This document shows positions 1 through 13,073 of a DNA stretch of 64,000 nt, in pieces. The stretch spans positions 27,474,706 through 27,538,705 of the forward strand of contig OY987226.1 in assembly GCA_963920705.1 (NCBI GenBank), written 5' to 3'. This DNA is from Odiellus spinosus. Taxonomy: Eukaryota; Arthropoda; Arachnida; Opiliones; Phalangiidae. The notes under the pieces are model-generated. The model was given only the letters and a program-made list of their open reading frames with translations. It was not told the origin of the DNA and searched no databases. A program made the translations under genes and the position numbers. How positions within the stretch are numbered: position 1 is the stretch's first letter; each line of letters opens with the position of its first letter.

Positions 1-1498
1 TTTGTGGATCTAGACTTAGGAAATTTGTGGATATATACATGGGAAATTTGTGGATATATACTTGGGAAATTTGTGGATCTATACTTGGGAAATTTGTGGA
101 TCTATACTTGGGAAATTTGTGGATCTATACTTAGTAAATCTGTGGATCTATACTTGGGAAATTTGTGGATCTATACTTGGTAAATTTGTGGATCTATACT
201 GGGAAATTTGTGGATCTATACTTGGTAAATTTGTGGATCTATACTTGGGAAATTTGTGGTTCTATACTTGGGAAATTTGTGGATCCATACTTGGTAAATT
301 TGTGGATCTATACTGGGAAATTTGAGGATCTATACTTGTGAAATTTGTGGATCTATACTTGGGAAATTTGTGGATCTATACTGGGGAAATCTTTAGATCT
401 ATACATGGGAAATTTGTGGATCTATACTTCTGAATTTTGTGGATCTATACTTGGGACATTTGTGGATCTATACTTGGGAAATTTGTGGATCTATTCTTTG
501 GAAATTTGTGGATCTATTCTTGGGAAATTTGTGGATCTATACTGTGAAATTTGAGGATCTATACTTGTGAAATTTGTGGATCTATACTTGGGAAATTTGT
601 GGATCTATACTTGGGAGATTTGTGGATATATACTTGGGAAATTTGTGCATCTATACTTGGGAAATTTGTGGATCTATACTTGGCAAATTTGTTCATCTAT
701 ACCTGGGAAATCCGTAGATCTATACTTGGGAAATTTGTGGATCTTTTCTTGGAGACATATATTTGGGAAACTTTTGGAACTATACTTGGGAAATTTGTAG
801 ATAAATATTTGGGAAATTTGTGGATCTATATCTGTAAAATTTGTGGATCTATATCTGTAAAATTTGTGGATCTATATCTGTAAAATTTGTGGATCTATAT
901 CTTTAAAATTTGTGGATCTAGACTTGGGAAATTTGTAGATCTAAACTTGGGAAATTTGTCGACCTATACTTGGGAAATTTGTTGATCTATACTTGGGAAA
1001 TTTTTGGATCTATTCTTGGGAAATTTGTGGATCTATACTGGGGAAATTTGTGGATCTATACTGGGGAAATTGGTGGATCTATTCTTGGGAAATTTGTGGA
1101 TCTATACTTTGGAAATATGTGGATCTATACTTGGGAAATCTGTAGATCTATACTTGGGAAATTTGTGGAACTATACTTGGTAATTTCTTGACATATATTT
1201 GCGAAACTTGCGGAACTATACTTGGGAAATTTGAAGAACTATACTTGGGAAATTTGTAGATATATATTTGGGAAATTTTTGGATCTAGATTTGGGAAATT
1301 GGTGGATCTATTCTTGGGAAATTTGTGGATCTATACTTGGGAAATATGTGGATAAATACTTGGGAAATATGTGGATAAATACTTGGGAAATATGTGGATC
1401 TATACTTGGGAAATATGTGGATCTATACTTGGGAAATTTGTGGATCTATAATTGAGAAATTTGTGGATATAAACTTGGGAAAAATGTAGATTTTAAAT

Positions 1499-2093
1499 TT
1501 GTGGATCTATATCTGTAAAATTTGTGGATCTATATTTGGGAAATTTGTGGATCTACACTTGGGAAATATGTGGATCTATACTTGGGAAATTTGTGGATCT
1601 ATATTTGTAAAATTTGTGGATCTAGACTTGGGAAATTTGTGGATCTATACTTGGGAAATTTGTGGATATATACTTGGGAAAATTGTTCATCTATACTTGG
1701 GAAATTTGTGGATCTATACTTGGCAAATTTGTTCATCTATACCTGGGAAATCTGTAGATCTATACTCTGGAAATTTGTGGATCTATACTTGGGAATTTTG
1801 TGGATCTATACTTGTAAACTGTAGATCTATACTTGGGACATTTGTGGATCTATACTTGGGACATTTGTGGATCTATACTTGGGAAATTTGTGGATCTATT
1901 CTTGGGAAATTTGTGGATCTATTCTTGGGAAATTTGTGGATCTATACTGTGAAATTTGAGGATCTATACTTGTGAAATTTGTGGATCTATTCTTGGGAAA
2001 TTTGTGGATCTATACTTGGGATATTTGTGGATCTATACTTGGGAGATTTGTGGATCTATACTTGGGAAATTTGTGTATCTATACTTGGGAAAT
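1499..2093 (+). repeat. Zone I local duplication, copy 1 (offset about 0.88 kb)
   Basis: The monomer order here matches 2384-2955 with an offset of 885 bp on the left, falling to 862 bp after one CATTTGTGG monomer that only this copy has (near 1850). Shared private variants are GGATCTACACTTGGG plus AATATGTGG, TATACTCTGGAAA, GGGATATTTG and TTTGTGTATCTATAC. A third version lies at about 8762-9330. The 3-prime edge is where this copy continues with plain monomers while the partner reads GTGGATATATAC. Confidence 0.8.
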
Positions 2094-4205
2094 TTGTGGA
2101 TCTATACTTGGGAGATTTGTGGATCTATACTTGGGAAATTTGTGGATCTATACTTGGGAAATTTGTGGATATATACTTGGGAAATTTGTGGATCTATATT
2201 TGTAAAATTTTTGGATCTAGACTTGGGAAATTTGTGGATCTATACCTGGGAAATCCGTAGACCTATACTTGGGAAATTTGTGGATCTTTTCTTGGAGACA
2301 TATATTTGGGAAACTTTTGGAACTATACTTGGGAAATTTGTAGATAAATGTTTGGGAAATCTGTGGATCTATATCTGAAAAATTTGTGGATCTATATCTG
2401 TAAAATTTGTGGATCTATATTTGGGAAATTTGTGGATCTACACTTGGGAAATATGTGGATCTATACTTGGGAAATTTGTGGATCTATATTTGTAAAATTT
2501 GTGGATCTAGACTTGGGAAATTTGTGGATCTATACTTGGGAAATTTGTGGATATATACTTGGGAAATTTGTTCATCTATACTTGGGAAATTTGTGGATCT
2601 ATACTTGGCAAATTTGTTCATCTATACCTGGGAAATCTGTAGATCTATACTCTGGAAATTTGTGGATCTATACTTGGGAATTTTGTGGATCTATACTTGT
2701 AAACTGTAGATCTATACTTGGGACATTTGTGGATCTATACTTGGGAAATTTGTGGATCTATTCTTGGGAAATTTGTGGATCTATTCTTGGGAAATTTGTG
2801 GATCTATACTGTGAAATTTGAGGATCTATACTTGTGAAATTTGTGGATCTATTCTTGGGAAATTTGTGGATCTATACTTGGGATATTTGTGGATCTATAC
2901 TTGGGAGATTTGTGGATCTATACTTGGGAAATTTGTGTATCTATACTTGGGAAATTTGTGGATATATACTTGGGAAATTTGTGGATCTATACTTGGCAAA
3001 TTTGTTCATCTATACCTGGGAAATCCGTAGATCTATACTTGGGAAATTTGTGGATCTTTTCTTGGAGACATATATTTGGGAAACTTTTGGAACTATACTT
3101 GGGAAATTTGTAGATAAATATTTGGAAAATTTGTGGATCTATATCTGTAAAATTTGTGGATCTATATCTTTAAAATTTGTGGATCTAGACTTGGGAAATT
3201 TGTAGATCTAAACTTGGGAAATTTGTCGACCTATACTTGGGAAATTTGTTGATCTATAATTGGGAAATTTTTGGATCTATTCTTGGGAAATTTGTGGATC
3301 TATACTTGGGAAATTTGTGGATCTATACTGGGGAAATTTGTGGATATATACTTGGTAATTTCTTGACATATATTTGGGAAACTTTTGGAACTATACTTGG
3401 GAAATTTGTAGATAAATATTTGGGAAATTTGTGGATCTATATCTGTAAAATTTGTGGATCTAGACTTGGGAAATTTGTGGATCTATACTTGGGAAATTTG
3501 TGGATGTAAATTTGGGAAATCTGTAGATCTGTACTTGGGAAATATGTGGATCTATACTTGGGAAATTTGTAGATCTATACTTGGGAAATTTGTAGATCTA
3601 TACTTGGGAAATTTGTCGACCTATACTTGGGAAATTTTTGGATCTATTCTTGGGAAATTTGTGGATCTATATCTGTAAAATTTGTCGATCTATATCTTTA
3701 AAATTTGTGGATCTAGACTTGGGAAATTTGTAGATCTAAACTTGGGAAATTTGTCGACCTATACTTGGGAAATTTGTTGATCTATACTTGGGAAATTTTT
3801 GGATCTATTCTTGGGAAATTTGTGGATCTATACTTGAGAAATTTGTGGATCTAGAGTTGGGAAATTTGTGGATCTATACTTGGGAAATTCATGGATATAT
3901 ACTTGGGAAATTTGTGGATCTATACTTGGGAAATTTGTGGATCTATACTTGGTAAATTTGTGGATCTATACTTGGGAAATTTGTGGATCTATACTGGGGA
4001 AATCTGTAGATCTATACATGGGAAATTTGTGGATCTATACTTGGTAATTTCTTGACATTTATTTGGGAAATTTGTGGATCTATACTTGGGAATTTTGTGG
4101 ATCTATACTTGTAAACTGTAGATCTATACTTGGGACATTTGTGGATCTATACTTGGGAAATTTGTGGATCCATACTTGGGAAATTTGTGGATCTATTCTT
4201 GGGAA
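2040..4205 (+). repeat. Zone I block a, copy 1
   Basis: About 2.17 kb that recurs at 8440-10465. The offset is 6,378 bp across 2350-3450 and 6,263 bp after that, because the right copy lacks about 115 bp (five monomers) present here around 3455-3570. Strong private marks shared by both are TGGGAAATTCATGGATATAT (3881 and 10144), CTAGAGTTGGGAAATTTG and the TTTGTCGACC pair. The block ends in a module B (anchor 4051). Confidence 0.85.
2384..2955 (+). repeat. Zone I local duplication, copy 2
   Basis: This is the partner of 1499-2093, offset 885 then 862 bp. It lies inside the larger 2.0-4.2 kb block that is itself repeated at 8.4-10.5 kb, so the 0.88-kb event is nested within a larger one. The internal TTGGGAAATTTGTTCATC near 2560 differs from copy 1, which has GGGAAAATTGTTCATC. 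Confidence 0.8.
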
Positions 4206-5829
4206 ATTTGTGGATCTATTCTTGGGAAATTAGTGGATCTATACTGTGAAATTTGAGGATCTATACTTGTGAAATTTGTGGATCTATACTTGGGAAATTT
4301 GTGGATCTATACTTGGGAAATTTGTGGATATATACTTGGGAAATTTGTGGATCTATATTTGTAAAATTTTTGGATCTAGACTTGGGAAATTTGTGGATCT
4401 ATACCTGGGAAATCCGTAGATCTATACTTGGGAAATTTGTGGATCTTTTCTTGGAGACATATATTTGGGAAACTTTTGGAACTATACTTGGGAAATTTGT
4501 AGATAAATATTTGGGAAATTTGTGGATCTATATCTGTAAAATTTGTGGATCTATATCTGTAAAATTTGTGGATCTATATCTGTAAAATTTGTGGATCTAT
4601 ATTTGGGAAATTTGTGGATCTACACTTGGGAAATATGTGGATCTATACTTGGGAAATTTGTGGATCTATATTTGTAAAATTTGTGGATCTAGACTTGGGA
4701 AATTTGTGGATATATACTTGGGAAATTTGTGGATATATACTTGGGAAATTTGTGGATCCATACTTGGGAAATTTGTGGATCTATACCTGGGAAATCCGTA
4801 GATCTATACTTGGGAAATTTGTGGATCTTTTCTTGGAGACATATATTTGGGAAACTTTTTCAACTATACTTGGGAAATTTGTAGATAAATATTTGGAAAA
4901 TTTGTGGATCTATATCTGTAAAATTTGTGGATCTATATCTTTAAAATTTGTGGATCTAGACTTGGGAAATTTGTAGATCTAAACTTGGGTAATTTGTCGA
5001 CCTATACTTGGGAAATTTGTTGATCTATAATATGGAAATTTTTGGATCTATTCTTGGGAAATTTGTGGATCTCTACTTGGGAAATTTGTGGATCTATACT
5101 TGGGAAATTTGTGGATCTATACTGGGGAAATTTGTGGATATATACTTGGTAATTTCTTGACATATATTTGGGAAACTTTTGGAACTATACTTGGGAAATT
5201 TGTAGATAAATATTTGGGAAATTTGTGGATCTATATCTGTAAAATTTGTGGATCTAGACTTGGGAAATTTGTGGATCTATACTTGGTAAATTTGTGGATC
5301 TATACTTGGTAAATTTGTGGATGTATACTTGGGAAATCTGTAGATCTGTACTTGGGAAATATGTGGATCTATACTTGGGAAATTTGTAGATCTATACTTG
5401 GGAAATTTGTAGATCTATACTTGGGAAATTTGTCGACCTATACTTGGGAAATTTTTGGATCTATTCTTGGGAAATTTGTGGATATATATTTGGGAAATTT
5501 GTGGATATATATTTGGGAAATTTGTGGATCTATACTTGGGAAATTTGTGGATCTACACTTGGGAAATTTGTGGATCTATACTTGGGAAATTTGTGGATCT
5601 ATACTGGGGAGATTTTTGGATCTATACTTGGGAAATTTGTGGATCTATACTTGGGAAATTTGTGGATCTATTCTTGGGAAATTTGTGGATCTACACTTGG
5701 GAAATATGTGGATCTATACTTGGGAAATTTGTGGATCTATATTTTTAAAATTTGTGGATCTAGACTTGGGAAATTTGTGGATATATACTTGGGAAATTTG
5801 TGGATATATTCTTGGGAAATATGTGGATC
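4206..5829 (+). repeat. Zone I intervening HOR block
   Basis: A satellite stretch separating block a copy 1 from block b copy 1. Parts are recognisable rearranged copies of neighbours: 4253-4585 resembles 551-883, 4835-5010 resembles 3064-3220 (offset about 1.77 kb), and 5352-5490 resembles 3540-3680. The 5460-5830 part is mostly plain monomers with several GTGGATATATATTTG variants. Nothing but satellite is seen. Confidence 0.75.
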
Positions 5830-7830
5830 TATACTGGGGAAATCTGTAGATCTATACATGGGAAATTTGTGGATCTATACTTGGTAATTTCTTGACATTT
5901 ATTTGGGAAATTTGTGGATCTATACTTGGGAATTTTGTGGATCTATACTTGTAAACTGTAGATCTATACTTGGGACATTTGTGGATCTATACTTGGGAAA
6001 TTTGTGGATCTATACTTGGGAAATTTGTGGATCCATACTTGGGAAATTTGTGGATCTATTCTTGGGAAATTTGTGGATCTATTCTTGGGAAATTTGTGGA
6101 TCTATACTGTGAAATTTGAGGATCTATACTTGTGAAATTTGTGGATCTATACTTGGGAAATTTGTGGATCTATACTTGGGAAATTTGTGGATCTATACTT
6201 GGGAAATTTGTGGATCTATACTTGGGAGATTTGTGGATCTATACTTGGGAAATTTGTGGATCTATACTTGGGAAATTTGTGGATCTATACTTGGGAAATT
6301 TGTGGATCTATACTTGGGAAATTTGTGGATCTATACTTGGGAAATTTGTGGATCTATACTTGGGAAATTTGTGGATCTATACTTGGCAAATTTGTTCATC
6401 TATACCTGGGAAATCCGTGGATCTATACTTGGCAAATTTGTGGATCTTTTCTTGGAGAATTTTTGGACCTAGACTTGGGAAATTTGTGGATCTATACTTG
6501 GGAAATTTGTGGATCTATACTTGGGAAATCTGTAGATCTATACTTGGGAAATTTATGGATCTATACTTGGTAATTTCTTGACATTTATTTGGGAAAATTG
6601 TGGATCTATGCTTGGGAATTTTGTGGATCTATACTTGTAAACTGTAGATCTATACTTGGGACATTTGGGATCTATACTTGGGAAATTTGTGGATCCATAC
6701 TTGGGAAATTTGTGGATCTATTCTTGGGAAATTTGTGGATTTATACTGGGAAATTTGAGGATCTATACTTGGGAAATTTGTGGATCTATACTTGGAAAAT
6801 TTGTTCATCTATACTTGGGAAATTTGTGGATCTTTTCTTGGAGAATTTTTGGATCTAGACTTGGGAAATTTGTGGATCTATACTGGGGAGATATTTGGAT
6901 CTATACTTGGAGAATTTTTGGATCTATACTTGGGAAATTTGTGGATCTATACTTGGGAAATTTGTGGATCTATTCTTGTGAAATTTGTGGATCTACACTT
7001 GGGAAAAATGTAGATCTATACTTGGTAATTTCTTGACATATATTTGGGAAACTTGTGGAACTATACTTGGGAAATTTGTAGATATATATTTCGGAAATAT
7101 GTGGATCTATATTTGTAAAATTTGTGGATCTAGACTTGGGAAATTTGTGGATCTATACTTGGGAGATTTGTGGATCTATGCTTGGGAGATTTGTGGATCT
7201 ATACTTGGGAGATTTGTGGATCTATACTTGGGAAATTTGTGGATCTATTTTTGGGAAATTGGTGGATCTATACTTGGGAAATTTGTGGATCTATACTTGG
7301 GAAATTTGTGGATCTATACTTGGGAAATTTGTGGATCTATACTTGGTAAATTTGTGGATCTATACTTGGAAAATTTGTGGATCTATACTTGGCAAATTTG
7401 TTCATCTATACTTGGCAAATTTGTTCATCTATACCTGGGAAATCCGTAGATCTATACTTGGGAAACTTGTGGATCTTTTCTTCGAGAATTTTTGGATCTA
7501 GACTTGGGAAATTTGTGGATCTATACTTGGGAAATTTGTGGATCTATACTTGGCAAATTTGTGGATCTATACTTGGGAAATTTGTGGATCTATACTTGGC
7601 AAATTTGTTCATCTATACCTGGGAAATCCGTAGATCTATACTTGGGAAACTTGTGGATCTTTTCTTCGAGAATTTTTGGATCTAGACTTGGGAAATTTGT
7701 GGATCTATACTTGGGAAATTTGTGGATCTATACTTGGGAAATTTGTGGATCTATACTTGGGAAATTTGTGAATCTATACTTGGGAAATTTGTGGATCTAT
7801 ACTTGGGAAATTTGTAGATAAATATTTGGG
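5830..7830 (+). repeat. Zone I block b, copy 1
   Basis: About 2.0 kb repeated at 10250-12135. The offset is 4,309 bp from about 6140 to 7820; left of that this copy has about 114 bp (five monomers, near 6010-6130) missing from the partner, giving a 4,423-bp offset at the first module B. Both share GGGAAAATTGTGGATC after the second module B anchor (6577 and 10886), ACATTTGGGATC, and the CTATGCTTGGGAGATTTG series. 6139-6395 is one of the longest runs of near-perfect monomers in the window. Confidence 0.87.
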
Positions 7831-8439
7831 AAATCTGTGGATCTATATCTGAAAAATTTGTGGATCTATATCTGTAAAATTTGTGGATCTATATTTGGGA
7901 AATTTGTGGATCTACACTTGGGAAATATGTGGATCTATACTTGGGAAATTTGTGGATCTATATTTGTAAAATTTGTGGATCTAGACTTGGGAAATTTGTG
8001 GATCTATACTTGGGAAATTTGTGGATATATACTTGGGAAATTTGTGGATATATACTTCGGAAATTTGTGGATCTATACTTGGGAAATTTGTGGATCTATA
8101 CTTGGGAAATTTGTGGATCTATACTTGGTAAATTTGTAGATCTATACATGGGAAATTTGTGGATCTATACTTGGTAATTTCTTGACATTTATTTGGGAAA
8201 TTTGTGGATCTATACTTGGGAATTTTGTGGATCTATACTTGTAAACTGTAGATCTATACTTGGGACATTTGTGGATCTATACTTGGGAAATTTGTGGATC
8301 CATACTTGGGAAATTTGTGGATCTATTGGGAAATTTGTGGATCTATTCTTGGGAAATTAGTGGATCTATACTGTGAAATTTGAGGATCTATACTTGTGAA
8401 ATTTGTGGATCTATACTTGGGAAATTTGTGGATCTATAC
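7831..8439 (+). repeat. Zone I connector between block b copy 1 and block a copy 2
   Basis: A satellite stretch whose first part (7837-8000) copies the CTACACTTGGGAAATATG block also seen at 1522, 2407, 4589 and 8785, and whose second part carries a module B (anchor 8181). Near 8320 a monomer reads CTATTGGGAAATTTG, a 3-base loss giving a 20-bp unit that I did not see elsewhere. Confidence 0.75.
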
Positions 8440-10465
8440 TTGGGAGATTTGTGGATCTATACTTGGGAAATTTGTGGATCTATACTTGGGAGATTTGTGG
8501 ATCTATACTTGGGAAATTTGTGGATCTATACTTGGGAAATTTGTGGATATATACTTGGGAAATTTGTGGATCTATATTTGTAAAATTTTTGGATCTAGAC
8601 TTGGGAAATTTGTGGATCTATACCTGGGAAATCCGTAGACCTATACTTGGGAAATTTGTGGATCTTTTCTTGGAGACATATATTTGGGAAACTTTTGGAA
8701 CTATACTTGGGAAATTTGTAGATAAATGTTTGGGAAATCTGTGGATCTATATCTGAAAAATTTGTGGATCTATATCTGTAAAATTTGTGGATCTATATTT
8801 GGGAAATTTGTGGATCTACACTTGGGAAATATGTGGATCTATACTTGGGAAATTTGTGGATCTATATTTGTAAAATTTGTGGATCTAGACTTGGGAAATT
8901 TGTGGATCTATACTTGGGAAATTTGTGGATATATACTTGGGAAAATTGTTCATCTATACTTGGGAAATTTGTGGATCTATACTTGGCAAATTTGTTCATC
9001 TATACCTGGGAAATCTGTAGATCTATACTCTGGAAATTTGTGGATCTATACTTGGGAATTTTGTGGATCTATACTTGTAAACTGTAGATCTATACTTGGG
9101 ACATTTGTGGATCTATACTTGGGAAATTTGTGGATCTATTCTTGGGAAATTTGTGGATCTATACTTGGGAAATTTGTGGATCTATACTGTGAAATTTGAG
9201 GATCTATACTTGTGAAATTTGTGGATCTATTCTTGGGAAATTTGTGGATCTATACTTGGGATATTTGTGGATCTATACTTGGGAGATTTGTGGATCTATA
9301 CTTGGGAAATTTGTGTATCTATACTTGGGAAATTTGTGGATATATACTTGGGAAATTTGTGGATCTATACTTGGCAAATTTGTTCATCTATACCTGGGAA
9401 ATCCGTAGATCTATACTTGGGAAATCTGTGGATCTTTTCTTGGAGACATATATTTGGGAAACTTTTGGAACTATACTTGGGAAATTTGTAGATAAATATT
9501 TGGAAAATTTGTGGATCTATATCTGTAAAATTTGTGGATCTATATCTTTAAAATTTGTGGATCTAGACTTGGGAAATTTGTAGATCTAAACTTGGGAAAT
9601 TTGTCGACCTATACTTGGGAAATTTGTTGATCTATAATTGGGAAATTTTTGGATCTATTCTTGGGAAATTTGTGGATCTATACTTGGGAAATTTGTGGAT
9701 CTATACTGGGGAAATTTGTGGATATATACTTGGTAATTTCTTGACATATATTTGGGAAACTTTTGGAACTATACTTGGGAAATTTGTAGATAAATATTTG
9801 GGAAATTTGTGGATCTATATCTGTAAAATTTGTAGATCTATACTTGGGAAATTTGTAGATCTATACTTGGGAAATTTGTCGACCTATACTTGGGAAATTT
9901 TTGGATCTATTCTTGGGAAATTTGTGGATCTATATCTGTAAAATTTGTCGATCTATATCTTTAAAATTTGTGGATCTAGACTTGGGAAATTTGTAGATCT
10001 AAACTTGGGAAATTTGTCGACCTATACTTGGGAAATTTGTTGATCTATACTTGGGAAATTTTTGGATCTATTCTTGGGAAATTTGTGGATCTATACTTGA
10101 GAAATTTGTGGATCTAGAGTTGGGAAATTTGTGGATCTATACTTGGGAAATTCATGGATATATACTTGGGAAATTTGTGGATCTATACTTGGGAAATTTG
10201 TGGATCTATACTTGGTAAATTTGTGGATCTATACTTGGGAAATTTGTGGATCTATACTGGGGAAATCTGTAGATCTATACATGGGAAATTTGTGGATCTA
10301 TACTTGGTAATTTCTTGACATTTATTTGGGAAATTTGTGGATCTATACTTGGGAATTTTGTGGATCTATACTTGTAAACTGTAGATCTATACTTGGGACA
10401 TTTGTGGATCTATACTTGGGAAATTTGTGGATCCATACTTGGGAAATTTGTGGATCTATTCTTGT
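8440..10465 (+). repeat. Zone I block a, copy 2
   Basis: Partner of 2040-4205 with a five-monomer deletion near 9830, where CTGTAAAATTTG runs directly into GTAGATCTATAC. Its right end overlaps the start of block b copy 2 (10250-12135), so in this second instance a and b are fused directly, whereas copy 1 of a and b are separated by 1.6 kb. Confidence 0.85.
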
Positions 10466-12135
10466 GAAATTTGTGGATCTATACTTGGGAAATTTGTGGA
10501 TCTATACTTGGGAAATTTGTGGATCTATACTTGGGAGATTTGTGGATCTATACTTGGGAAATTTGTGGATCTATACTTGGGAAATTTGTGGATCTATACT
10601 TGGGAAATTTGTGGATCTATACTTGGGAAATTTGTGGATCTATACTTGGGAAATTTGTGGATCTATACTTGGGAAATTTGTGGATCTATACTTGGCAAAT
10701 TTGTTCATCTATACCTGGGAAATCCGTGGATCTATACTTGGCAAATTTGTGGATCTTTTCTTGGAGAATTTTTGGACCTAGACTTGGGAAATTTGTGGAT
10801 CTATACTTGGGAAATTTGTGGATCTATACTTGGGAAATCTGTAGATCTATACTTGGGAAATTTATGGATCTATACTTGGTAATTTCTTGACATTTATTTG
10901 GGAAAATTGTGGATCTATGCTTGGGAATTTTGTGGATCTATACTTGTAAACTGTAGATCTATACTTGGGACATTTGGGATCTATACTTGGGAAATTTGTG
11001 GATCCATACTTGGGAAATTTGTGGATCTATTCTTGGGAAATTTGTGGATTTATACTGGGAAATTTGAGGATCTATACTTGGGAAATTTGTGGATCTATAC
11101 TTGGAAAATTTGTTCATCTATACTTGGGAAATTTGTGGATCTTTTCTTGGAGAATTTTTGGATCTAGACTTGGGAAATTTGTGGATCTATACTGGGGAGA
11201 TATTTGGATCTATACTTGGAGAATTTTTGGATCTATACTTGGGAAATTTGTGGATCTATACTTGGGAAATTTGTGGATCTATTCTTGTGAAATTTGTGGA
11301 TCTACACTTGGGAAAAATGTAGATCTATACTTGGTAATTTCTTGACATATATTTGGGAAACTTGTGGAACTATACTTGGGAAATTTGTAGATATATATTT
11401 CGGAAATATGTGGATCTATATTTGTAAAATTTGTGGATCTAGACTTGGGAAATTTGTGGATCTATACTTGGGAGATTTGTGGATCTATGCTTGGGAGATT
11501 TGTGGATCTATACTTGGGAGATTTGTGGATCTATACTTGGGAAATTTGTGGATCTATTTTTGGGAAATTGGTGGATCTATACTTGAGAAATTTGTGGATC
11601 TATACTTGGGAAATTTGTGGATCTATACTTGGGAAATTTGTGGATCTATACTTGGTAAATTTGTGGATCTATACTTGGAAAATTTGTGGATCTATACTTG
11701 GCAAATTTGTTCATCTATACTTGGCAAATTTGTTCATCTATACCTGGGAAATCCGTAGATCTATACTTGGGAAACTTGTGGATCTTTTCTTCGAGAATTT
11801 TTGGATCTAGACTTGGGAAATTTGTGGATCTATACTTGGGAAATTTGTGGATCTATACTTGGCAAATTTGTGGATCTATACTTGGGAAATTTGTGGATCT
11901 ATACTTGGCAAATTTGTTCATCTATACCTGGGAAATCCGTAGATCTATACTTGGGAAACTTGTGGATCTTTTCTTCGAGAATTTTTGGATCTAGACTTGG
12001 GAAATTTGTGGATCTATACTTGGGAAATTTGTGGATCTATACTTGGGAAATTTGTGGATCTATACTTGGGAAATTTGTGAATCTATACTTGGGAAATTTG
12101 TGGATCTATACTTGGGAAATTTGTGGATCTATACT
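10250..12135 (+). repeat. Zone I block b, copy 2
   Basis: Partner of 5830-7830. Over the 4,309-bp-offset part I noticed only isolated differences, for example TTGAGAAATTTG near 11585 where copy 1 has TTGGGAAATTTG. Near 12.13 kb the sequence passes into the zone II unit type. The block includes two closely spaced module C copies (about 11.70 and 11.91 kb). Confidence 0.86.
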
Positions 12136-12414
12136 TGGGAAATTTGTGGATCTATACTTGGCAAATTTGTTCATCTATAGCTGGGAAATCCGTAGATCTA
12201 TACTTGGGAAACTTGTGGATCTTTTCTTCGAGAATTTTTGGATCTAGACTTGGGAAATTTGTGGATCTAGACTTGGGAAATTTGTGGATCTATACTGGGG
12301 AGATTTTTGGATCTATACTTGGAAAATTTGTGGATCTATGCTTGGGAAATTTGTGGATCTATAATTGAGAAATTTGTGAATCTAAATTTGGGAAAATTGT
12401 AGATCTATACTTGG

Positions 12415-12529
12415 TAATTTCTTGACATATATTTGGGAAACTTGTGGAACTATACTTGGGAAATTTGTAGATATATATTTGGGAAATATGTGGATCTATA
12501 TTTGTAAAATTTGTGGATCTAGACTTGGG
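12415..12529 (+). repeat. HOR module A, exemplar (five variant monomers)
   Basis: Five consecutive diagnostic monomers carry CTTGACATATATTTGGG, then AACTTGTGGAACTATAC, TTTGTAGATATATATTTG, AATATGTGGATCTATATTTG and TAAAATTTGTGGATCTAGAC. The block recurs dozens of times from 7 kb rightwards; its CTTGACATAT anchor lies for example at 13335, 13908, 14822, 15782, 16973, 17841, 18760, 19472, 20362, 21805, 22720 and 23497. In zone I the equivalent block usually starts GGAGACATATATTTGGG (751, 2294, 3064, 4453, 4835, 8672, 9442). It is the best anchor for cutting the array into higher-order units. Confidence 0.93.
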
Positions 12530-12689
12530 AAATTTGTGGATCTATACTTGGGAAATTTGTGGATCTATACTTCGGAAATTTGTGGATCTATACTTGTTAA
12601 ATTTGTGGATCTATACTTGGGAAATTTGTGGATCTATACTTGGGAAATCTGTAGATTTATACTTGGGAAATTTGTGGATCTATACTTGG

Positions 12690-12879
12690 TAATTTCTTGA
12701 CATTTATTTGGGAAATTTGTGGATCTATGCTTGGGAATTTTGTGGATCTATACTTGTAAACTGTAGATCTATACTTGTTACATTTGGGATCTATACTTGG
12801 GAAATTTGTGGATCCATACTTGGGAAATTTGTGGATCTATTCTTGGGAAATTTGTGGATCTATACTGGGAAATTTGAGG
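12690..12879 (+). repeat. HOR module B, exemplar (about eight variant monomers)
   Basis: The module starts CTTGACATTTATTTGGG, one base different from the module A anchor, and continues with GGATCTATGCTTGGGAATTT, a 21-bp monomer TTGTAAACTGTAGATC, a 22-bp monomer with CATTTGGGATC, then GGATCCATAC, GGATCTATTC and a 22-bp ATACTGGGAAATTTGAGG. The anchor recurs at 4051, 5891, 6577, 8181, 10314, 10886, 14183, 15143, 16057, 17248, 19655, 20545, 23736, 24411, 25555, 27320, 30638, 31644 and further right. Its short monomers shift the 23-bp phase by several bases per higher-order unit. The GGATCC here is the only BamHI-type site regularly seen. Confidence 0.92.
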
Positions 12880-13073
12880 ATCTATACTTGGGAAATTTGT
12901 GGATCTATACTTGGAAAATTTGTTCATCTGTACCTGGGAAATCCGTAGATCTATACTTGGGAAGTTTGTGGATCTTTTCTTGGAGAATTTTTGGATCTAG
13001 ACTTGGGAAATTTGTGGATCTATACTTGGCAAATTTGTGGATCTATACTTGGGAAATTTGTGGATCTATACTT

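Larger units (their letters stand above)
1..12135 (+). repeat. Zone I: HOR dialect with GGAGACATATATTTGGG and CTGTAAAATTTG
   Basis: This zone has marker monomers rare or absent in the middle of the window: TATCTGTAAAATTTG, TATCTTTAAAATTTG, GTAGATAAATATTTG, TTTGTCGACCTATAC and a fused monomer CTTGGAGACATATATTTG. The first 500 bases are the least ordered part, with alternating 22- and 23-bp plain monomers. From about 550 the HOR markers repeat with spacings of roughly 0.3-0.9 kb. The zone ends near 12.1 kb where the TTACATTTGGG dialect begins. I see no gene in it. Confidence 0.85.

Noticed and set aside
751-790. Possible insertion at CTTGGAGACATATATTTGGG in zone I
   Set aside because: The length fits monomer spacing and it aligns with the module A and C monomers, so it is a variant or hybrid monomer. 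No foreign sequence or target-site duplication is present.
1347-1378. Two TGTGGATAA words matching the reverse complement of the bacterial DnaA box
   Set aside because: They are GGATAAATAC variants of the monomer, spaced 23 bp like everything else, with no AT-rich unwinding region, no dnaA or dnaN gene and no bacterial context.
12421-12470. TTGACA followed by TATACT, resembling bacterial -35 and -10 promoter elements
   Set aside because: The spacing is 23 bp instead of about 17, it only reflects the monomer period, and no gene follows.
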